NCBI GenBank assembly: GCA_037043235.1
Contig: JAWRVZ010000049.1
Span: 1,958,501-2,022,500, forward strand
From: Rhodeus uyekii
Lineage: Eukaryota; Chordata; Actinopteri; Cypriniformes; Acheilognathidae
Reading direction: 5' to 3'
Length of the DNA: 64,000 bases
The position numbers were made by a program, and so were the translations under genes. Numbering within the stretch: the stretch's first letter is position 1; each line of letters starts with the position of its first letter. Of the stretch, positions 56,741 to 64,000 are shown one piece after another. The notes under the pieces are model-generated. The model saw nothing but the letters and a program-made list of their open reading frames with translations, did not search any database and was not told the origin of the DNA.

Positions 56741-57889
56741 TTGATAGACTCAGTTCTGTTCCTTTGATTTGTATAATTAGTTTTTGTTATTAAAGTAAAT
56801 TTTCATTTGTATTATGTTTTCCTCGTCTCTGAGTTCACCCTTCTGTCTTTCAGAAAAAGACTAATTTACAGCAAATCATAAAACAATTCAATGACTTTAA
56901 ATCAGAGTTACTGAGAACATCAAAGATTAGATAATGATTTTATCATGTTTCTTTTTTCTTTATCTCTTAGAGTCCTGTTTTATCTCTTAGTTTTACAGCT
57001 TCAGACTGATAGTTTCAGATGAGTTTCATGGTTGAACTTGAGAAGGAATCAATAGTTATACAATTTTCGTGGCAAATAAACTGTCCAGCACAAGTGTAGT
57101 TATGTATGGTTTTTGTATACTGATTCCTAATCCGAGGCTTATATTTTAGGCTGGATCTGCAGGATCTGCAAATGTATTGTACTATTGATTTGTAAAGAAG
57201 AAAAAAACAGTTTTATGTTTCATACTTTATGCAGCTGATGTTACCACAAATTATGTTTTATTAACAAAGTTTGGAAGGAGCACGTTCAAATGATCAATGT
57301 AATTGACATAATAATATCAATTAATTAGAATTATAATATATTAATAATTATATTAATTATTATTTAATACCTCTCCTCGGACAGAACTCCAAATACGCAA
57401 ACCATTTACTGACCTGAGTCACACTTACCATTTGTGGGGAAAAATATATACAAATATTATCTGACATAGAAAGGATAGATTATTAATCTTGTGCGATACT
57501 TTATCAGAAATTGGTATATTGTATATTAGCAGCCATGTAACAGCACTATATACAGACTGAACCATATACAATCATTACAGAACACTGGAATGAAAACATA
57601 AACTTTGTATGCAATTAAACAATACTTGCCGTTTATGTCAGGCCAATTTATATAGCAATACAAAGTGTCTCAATGTTCACAGTAATAAACTGAAAAATAT
57701 TGATCAATGATGAAAACTGACTATTGTATTTTTTTTTCAGCTAAAGTCCTTTCAATTCTTAAATTAGTTCAATTAAACTTTATAGAAGACAGCAGTGTTA
57801 ATATAGTCTTTATTAACGAGTTGGTTTGTTTTTTTGTCAGTGAAGAAAAATATAATAATTAAAGATGCTGTATGGGATTTCTAAGAAAC
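56741..57889. other. gene-free AT-rich stretch
   Basis: No exon or classified repeat. Contains dense ATTA/TAAT runs around 57300-57370. Confidence 0.4.
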
Positions 57890-58640
57890 ATATTTGATGG
57901 GTCCCAGCCGGACCCTCCAGATCTGCCGGCCTTGTCAGATCCCCCATGAACTCTACTTGGTCCACTTTATGTTATACCCAATTTTCTTGTTTCTGGTTTT
58001 CAAAGTTTTCTTCATGCCTTGTTATTCTACGTTTGTTTTTTTTCTGCACTCCGGGTTCCCTGTTCTGTCCTCCTCCGGGTCCCCCGTCCTCCCTCCCCTG
58101 CTGTGCACTTCCCGGCGCGAGGTCGCGCCAGTCGGGAGCAGGGGGGTACTGTTACTGTGGTTTATTTGTGCACTTCCTGGCTGTCGCCACTTTGTCACTT
58201 CTGGTTTGTCGATTCTTCATTGTCACTGTCATTGGGTGTGTTGTTTATCTCCCGGGTCACGTTGGTGTTTCCTCTCGTTCCTTCCCTGCACCTGTCTCGT
58301 CTCTAAGTTCATTAGTGTCCCCCAGGTGATCTTCATCTCCGAGTGTATTTAACCCCTTGGATTTTCCCTTGTCTTTTTCCGTAGTTGACATTTTGTGGAT
58401 GTTTTTCCTGTCAGCGTTTTATATGGATGTCCCCCCTCCGAGTTCTCCTGGGTGTGCACACGAGGTGCCATTTGAGTTTACCTTTGAGTCTTTTGGTTTA
58501 TCCGTGTTTTTGAGTTTTGCACAACTAGTGCCATTTTGTTTTTAATTTTTAAAGTGTTGTTGTTTAAGTTTAATAAATTAGTTTTTGAGTTCAGTTCTTT
58601 TCTGTCTCGTCTTCGCCCCGTTACCCCGAGCTCACAGTTA
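57890..58640 (+). mobile_element. LTR retrotransposon 3' end (relic)
   Basis: A short internal end with purine tract 'gagcaggggggtac' (58136-58149) is followed by an LTR that starts TGTTACTGTG at 58150, has a 'gtatttaacccc' TATA-like box and 'ttaataaatt' polyadenylation-like signal, and ends near 58636. Open frames up to 152 codons across it have no family features. Confidence 0.55.
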
Positions 58641-59780
58641 GCAAGTGGATGGATGTTGCTGTGGCAGTTGCAATGGAAATGTTCCTATTAATGAATTGAG
58701 GCTGTAGGTTTGGGTTTGTGAAAACAAGCGGATACTTTAGTTGATGAGAGTTTGTTGGGCTTCTGGTTTGATTGAATAAAACATGTGATGAGGTGATTGG
58801 ATTTGTCTATGAAGAGAGGGTCAGATGAGAGTTCAGCCTGACCTTCTAAAATGAAGGTATAATAAGGATTGTTATGGATGAAATTAAATTGGTGATGGGA
58901 AATAAAAGGCCTTTTATAGTTTTGTCTGTCTTATTTTGCTTTAAGAAGAAATCATTTTGGCATTCGGTGCTGGCAAATCAGAGATTGTGGATGGATTTGG
59001 ATTAAGGCTGGATGTGATGTTGAATACTATATTGGCAGCAGTCTGCATTTCTGTGTGAATTCGTGGGGAGGACAGGCCTCAGGTTCTGAGTGTGCCTGGA
59101 CCCGTTTATGTTGTCTGGCACTCGTGATAGAAAAGAATTTCTGCAGGCCAGAGGATTGCAGCGAAAACTCATCTGACATGAAGAACTTAACTTTGGTTAT
59201 GTTGAGACTTGACATGACAGAGTCAAAATGCAAATGAGAAATGTAGGCGAGTTGAATATGTCTATATATATACACGTTTACTCTCATGCTGATCGGGTGA
59301 GGTGTAATTATTGCTGATGATGAGTTAATCGTGCTCCTCCCAAACTTTGTTAATAAAACATAATTTTTGTTAATATCAGCTGCATAAAGTGTGAAACATA
59401 AAACCATTGTCTTCTTTATTTTAAAACTTTTGTTGGCGAGATAAAGCACATTCATATCCTTTTACAAAGAGACTATTACTTGCTTGTTTGCATCTGTCAA
59501 AACACGTCCACATACAGTAATAATCATTCCATCCTTCAATCCTCCCTGGATCGGAGTACTGAATGGGACACTCTGTATGAAAAAAATAATAACAATATCA
59601 GACATTTCATAAAATGAGTGCTTGCACATCATTAGCTTGTACTACTTGCATACAATAGTTTTATTCTGTGATTATTAATGACAACAAGATTCATGGTGAG
59701 GCTGGTAATGCTGTTTGTGTTGTGTTTGAGAAGTTTAATTCAGAGATTGAGAGCTCTTGAGTTTTACAGTGGACACAAAG
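58640..59780. repeat. segmental duplication block D, copy 2
   Basis: Second copy of 54430-55500, offset by about 4.1-4.3 kb, with an LTR retrotransposon relic at its left edge. It includes a second galectin exon 2 pseudo-copy. The two copies are closer to each other than to the functional gene at shared differences (for example 'atcggagtac', 'tacttgcttgtt'), so the duplicate itself was duplicated. Confidence 0.75.
59484..59572 (-). pseudogene. galectin exon 2 pseudo-copy 2
   Basis: 89 bases, open, reading 'SVPFSTPIQGGLKDGM' and 'IITVCGRVLTDAN'. The acceptor (ACAG|AG) is intact here, unlike copy 1, but the donor is CAA|GCAAG. It is isolated from any other galectin exon. Confidence 0.85.
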
Positions 59781-60068
59781 CATTATTTTTCAAATATAAA
59801 ATATAAATATTTTTTTCATCCCCAGTGGCCTCCCGTATTATTTCATAGTTTAGAGGGCGCTTTTTTTGCACAATTCAGTACGGACCTTGCCATTTGGGGG
59901 CAAGTTTGGCAGAAAATGATTTTGCTGCTTTGGAGTAAGGGTGTTTTCGTAACCAAACCCGGTCATGCTCCTCATACTTGCTTTCTCTCCTGTTTTTGTC
60001 ATAGTTTCATTTCTGACGTTTTTAGCTTTACCCAGATTTTTGCTGACAAATTCATGAATTCAACTTAA

Positions 60069-60969
60069 GGGCCAGTCACACAGTGAAAACGCATGAATCA
60101 CGCGCGAATTACGCACAGATTTTCATTTCTGCGTGGAGCGTTCGTCGGATGCGTAATTCGTCGGGGGAACGAACGTGGACCGTCAGTGATTGTAAGTGGA
60201 TGTGCGTCGAAGGCGGTTTGTGCGTGATTTTGAGTTTTGAACGGTTATTCATGAGTCGGCGTGCGTAGTTTATGCGTCGAGTATGCGTGACTATGCGCGG
60301 GACAAGCGTAGGCCATCAGTGCTCATGCGTTGGAACTGGTTTGAAACCGCGCGCGTCCACGTCCGTCCACTGACGCCCCACCTTCATATCACGCATGAAC
60401 CGCGCACGTATCACGTTCATTCCATTGACATTCAATGACAATGTCGATTCTGAAAGTGGTTTGTAACAATGTTCAAAGTTCAGGGAGGATGGAGGCGGGA
60501 ACCGGCAGACATTCAACAAACTTTAATGGTGAAAATAAAACATAAATCCAAAATAAACATAATGGCGGCAGTTCCTCACAGACAACTGCCACCCACACAA
60601 ACACTACATAAAGTCCAGGCCTGGTCCTCTCTCATCTTCCACCGTCGTCGCTCCTCCTTTTATGTCTCCACTCCTCTTTGAGACTCGAGACACCGGTGGC
60701 TTCGCAGGTGACGCTCATTCCTAATCACGCCATCGGCTCTCGTGATGCTCTCACAGTCCCTCGACCCCGCCCAGCTTGCCTCATGCTTGTACGTGGAACG
60801 TTCACGAAGCGTGCGTGTTTGGACGCGCTCCGTCAGTGATTCATGCGTCGGGTGTGCGTCGAATGTTCGTGGAATACTTTGGTCAATTTCTCGACGCACA
60901 AGCACGCACAAACCCAATCTGTGCGTGATTTGTGAGTGATTCGTGCGTGATCGGCTGTGTGACTGGCCC
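60069..60969. mobile_element. piggyBac-type MITE with TTAA target, ~900 bp
   Basis: Inverted ends GGGCCAGTCACACAG and CTGTGTGACTGGCCC are flanked by TTAA on both sides (60065-60068 and 60970-60973). The outer thirds are rich in 'gcgt' motifs in opposite orientations (foldback). The central 60460-60790 is different in character (LTR-like, minus orientation, with 'aataaa' complement) and is probably a later insertion. No transposase. Confidence 0.8.
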
Positions 60970-60973
60970 TTAA

Positions 60974-61309
60974 CACGTCACGACGGACTCACAGAGCGCA
61001 GAGATTGAGTCGTGTCATATTGCACGGAAGTTTTGAGTACACTTAAATTAATACATAAATGAAATAATGTGTATAAAGGATGCAAAAAAACATGTCACAT
61101 GGATTGCACCCTTGATTTCACCCTGAAATTATGTTCCTGCTGCATAAAGATTAGAAAAAAAATTATTACGCTCCTTATTGTAGTTGCGCATGAATTATAT
61201 TAAATATAATAATATTGAATTATTTTTTTTTGACATGATGGGTGGGTGTTTGCACGTTCTGGTTGTTTGCTGTGTAGAAAAAAATATTGATTGATATGCG
61301 AATATGCTC
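60974..61309. other. gene-free AT-rich stretch
   Basis: Nothing recognised apart from homopolymer runs. Confidence 0.4.
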
Positions 61310-61500
61310 CAGGTGTAACACTGTTCCTGTCTGTCTGGGTCTTCTTTGTCACTTCCTGTCAGTCTTGTCTTTGTTTCACTTCCTGTCCATCGGGTTATTA
61401 TTTCACTCCCTGCACCTGTCTTGTAATCACTTGCTCGTTAGTCTCCCAGGTGTTTTTGATTCCCCTGGGGTACATGCTTTTTTATGTGTTACACCAGGAA
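61310..61500 (+). repeat. LTR-like fragment, truncated
   Basis: Starts 'tgtaacactgttcctg' and shares 'cactccctgcacctgtc' and 'gttagtctc' with the LTR-like repeats at 14317 and 41190, but lacks the TATA/polyadenylation half. Confidence 0.45.
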
Positions 61501-61719
61501 GAACAGTGTTACACCAGGAAGCGCATATGAATGAATGCACGTGAAGGGGGAGCCAGATTTTGGTTTCAAACACCTGCATGGTTGATGGTGAAATTGCCCA
61601 GCTGTTCAATTCAAACACAGATGGACTTTGATGGATTTGGATGGATTTATTAAAACATAATGTGAGTATATTGTTAAATAGTAGAATAAAGTTAAACTAA
61701 ACTTGATGTTTTGCTTCTG

Positions 61720-61862
61720 TTACCTTTTGTTTTGTAGACCGTATGTTTTAGCATGCACCTTATAATGCGGTGCGCCTTATGTGACGTTAAGTACAGAAAT
61801 AGACCCGTAATTGAGACTGCGCCTTATAATCCTTTTCCTTATGGTGCGGACAATACTGTAAA
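61720..61862. repeat. short MITE with 'gcgccttata' motifs
   Basis: Repeated 'gcgccttat' and 'gtgcgccttatg' units and the end 'ggtgcggacaatactgta' are those of a widespread short vertebrate MITE. Both ends are decayed. Confidence 0.5.
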
Positions 61863-63509
61863 TGCATTTGTAATTGTGTATTTGTTTTTTTGTTTGTTTG
61901 TTTGTTTGTTTTCGATGGATTATGCAAGATGGATCTGACGGTTCATGCGCTTTCATCTAACATCAGGACTGAGTGGAAAACCTGTGGAAATCCAAATAAA
62001 CTCCTCGTTATTTTTCCAAAGTACATAGTGACGAGGCAGTTGATATCTTTGCGCTGTTACTTGGTGAATCAGAGAGAAAGAAACCAGACTGTGTGGAGGA
62101 AGCTTTCAGACATCACTGTGTCTGCAAACATGTCTTATTTGAATGAGCTTAAATTAATCGCAGGAGGACTGACAGACAGAAAACATTAGCTAAAGCTTAC
62201 CAGAAATTAAACCATCAAGAATCTGCAAGCAGTTTTGCATGGATCTGAATCAACCTAAAATGCAAACTAAAACATCAAACTTATTTGTGAACATTACAGA
62301 GGGAATCAAATGTGAGTAACATGGACTTTAGTACACAAAACTGTGAATATAAACAACTAAATCTAAAACAGAGTACAGACACCGATTAACAGAGAGAGAG
62401 AGAGAAAATGATGTTCTGCTGTTTATATCATTAATGTATTTTAGTTACAATGAAACACAAAAACACACACTTACAGAACTGCTTTCTGAATTATTTCCTC
62501 TGGGCTTTCAGAAGCATTTAGCTTTTGTCCAAAGGGACTTACATCTTGAGGAATATTGGAAGAGATTCATGACCGTGTAGCTGTGGGAATCAGAGACAGG
62601 GAACAGTCAGACAGAAAACATTAGCTAAAGCTTACCAGAAATTAAACCATCAAGAAACTGCAAGCAGTGTTACATGGATGGATGACACAGTGTCAAAAAA
62701 ACAGTACAATCTGATGTTTAAAGAGTAATTTGACCAGAGCCTTTATTTTAAATATAAAGTACAATATTAATTTAATATGAGGGCTTTATTTTGTTGTGTA
62801 TGAATGAAAAGTCACAGATGTATTGTATGTGCATTCACAAACATCCTCTGTGATACTGGTTCTTCAGTTTCTCTTCTGTTGAGCATTTTAAGGTTAAAGT
62901 TTAAATTGCTTAAAAGTTGCTCTTTGAAATCAGCATGACAATGTACTTGTAGAATTTCAACAATGCAATTTTCTAAAACACACTAGGGCAGCTGTTGCAT
63001 TTATACAATTCATTTGATTTACATAAATGATTATGTGATGCTTTGAAGGCCACTGGTTTGTAAATTCGTTATGCAATGATTGAATAAAATCAGATGAACT
63101 TAGTTTTTTTCAATAATATTTTATATGAATATGAACATATTTTGAAGCTCAATCCCAGCTAACACAGTTTTGTGTTCTAAGAACATTTCCCAAACATTCT
63201 GTTCTGGTTCTAATTTCCAGTTTTCTTAATGTTAATGGAATGTTTTTTTTAGGTTTTGTATGATGTTCCTGAAACATTATATTCTAACAAGATATTTAAT
63301 TAAGATAAAGATGAAAAATTCTCCTTAACATTATTTTGACCCAGAAACAAAATTTTGTTTCTTGTCGCAATCTTTCCTTATCCAGTTTTACCCACTAGAC
63401 CAATCCTCGGTTCAGAAGAAGCTGATGCTGTGAATCAAATTATAATATCTGGGATTAAACTTTTGAAATTCTGTTGACTATATGTAAATGCAAAAGTTAC
63501 TGGTTAAGG
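61863..63509. other. gene-free stretch with a direct duplication
   Basis: An ~80-base segment ('aaaacattagctaaagctta', 'ccagaaattaaaccatcaag') occurs at about 62170-62250 and again at about 62612-62690. A 99-codon open frame at 61890-62189 ends in the first copy; it has no recognisable domain. A short (GA)n run lies at about 62392-62404. Confidence 0.4.
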
Positions 63510-64000
63510 TTAACGTCTCGGGTTACGAATGTAACCCTGGTTCCCTGAGGGGAACGACACGCTGCGTCAAAGCGCTAGGGGAAATAGCCTTGCGTCAGTC
63601 ACGTGAAGATCTGTGCAACCAATGAGAGACGAACGCGTGTGAATGCGTCACCGCCGGCGCGAGTCGGTGACGTCATGAGGAAGAGCATAAAAGCGCGCCC
63701 GGAACCCGGAAGCGCCAGCAAAAGAGTGTCTGAAGCGGGCCCGGAGGCGCAAGGAGCTGAGGCAAAGACGCAGCGTCTCGTTCCCCTCAGGGAACCAGGG
63801 TTACATTCGTAACCCGAGACGTTCCCTTTCAGGGAACTCGAGCTGCGTCAAAGCGCTAGGGGAACGCTATACCAACGCCACCTCAGCGACGCCGGCATCC
63901 GGGTGTGTCCCAGCTCACTGAGAGAGCACCCTGGTTCCAGGGGCGGCATCGAGGTCTAGCTGGTAGAACCTCATGAATGTGTGCGGCGAGGCCAGCCAGC
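63510..64000 (-). mobile_element. terminus of a second DIRS1-like element, runs off the window
   Basis: Similar to 32940-33370 over its full length (e.g. 'gtcacgtgaagatctgtgca', 'cggaggcgcaaggagctgag'), ending in the 3' part of the recombinase region. A perfect 44-bp inverted repeat (63512-63555 and 63780-63823) encloses 224 bases. The same orientation as the element at 32915-37560; the coding part lies beyond 64000. Confidence 0.85.

Noticed and set aside
57894..58352. Overlapping plus-strand open frames of 95-152 codons
   Set aside because: They lie over an LTR retrotransposon end with a purine tract and have biased Phe/Leu/Cys-rich composition with no domain.

Overview
This window is vertebrate nuclear DNA, most likely from a cypriniform (carp/zebrafish-like) teleost. 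The basis is spliced immune-type genes with GT-AG introns, dense microsatellites, and a fish-typical repeat load: L2-type LINEs with esterase ORF1, DIRS1-like tyrosine-recombinase retrotransposons, Tc1/mariner relics, hAT MITEs with 8-bp target duplications, solo LTRs with 5-bp duplications, and a tRNA-derived SINE. No species call is possible from sequence alone. Several open frames begin with GTG or TTG; these are exon frames entered through a splice acceptor, not real start codons.

Layout. 0-16 kb: two tandemly duplicated GIMAP (AIG1-domain) genes on the minus strand (exons 4563-5422 and 11357-12186), with their flanks duplicated too and cut up by a LINE relic, solo LTRs and a three-deep nest of DNA transposons (9.0-10.4 kb). 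19.4-20.0 kb: an intronless atypical Rho-family GTPase (minus) with RhoH-like Ser12/Asn61 and no CAAX box. 21.0-24.2 kb: a plus-strand GIMAP gene whose three exons join in frame into a 626-aa protein with two AIG1 domains; the first domain has a degenerate G4 motif. 24.2-32.9 kb: LINE relics and a rearranged partial copy of the GIMAP upstream region, including an inverted 65-bp GIMAP fragment and a piece of a DIRS recombinase.

32.9-37.6 kb: a nearly complete but broken DIRS1-like element (Gag, RT/RNase H, tyrosine recombinase; minus). 38.3-38.7 kb: a CD300/pIgR-like leader plus Ig-V pseudogene, cut at its 3' side by a pogo/Tigger-like element and next to a Tc1 relic. 39.7-47 kb: an L2 relic, LTRs, and an almost complete L2-type LINE (intact ORF2; ORF1 split by a hAT element that carries a tRNA-Ser-like segment). 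48.3-52.3 kb: an eight-exon tandem-repeat galectin (galectin-9-like, 286 aa, minus), both of whose carbohydrate-recognition domains have lost part of the sugar-binding triad. 54.4-59.8 kb: two tandem units each holding a dead copy of galectin exon 2. The rest is LTR, piggyBac-like and MITE material, ending in the tip of a second DIRS element (63.5-64.0 kb).

The genes that look alive (three GIMAP genes, the Rho-like GTPase, the galectin) fit a lymphoid or innate-immune multigene neighbourhood growing by local duplication. No operon-like or CRISPR-like system is present. The strongest candidates for something new are the RhoH-like GTPase without a lipid anchor, the two-domain GIMAP with one degenerate GTPase, and the galectin with altered ligand residues.
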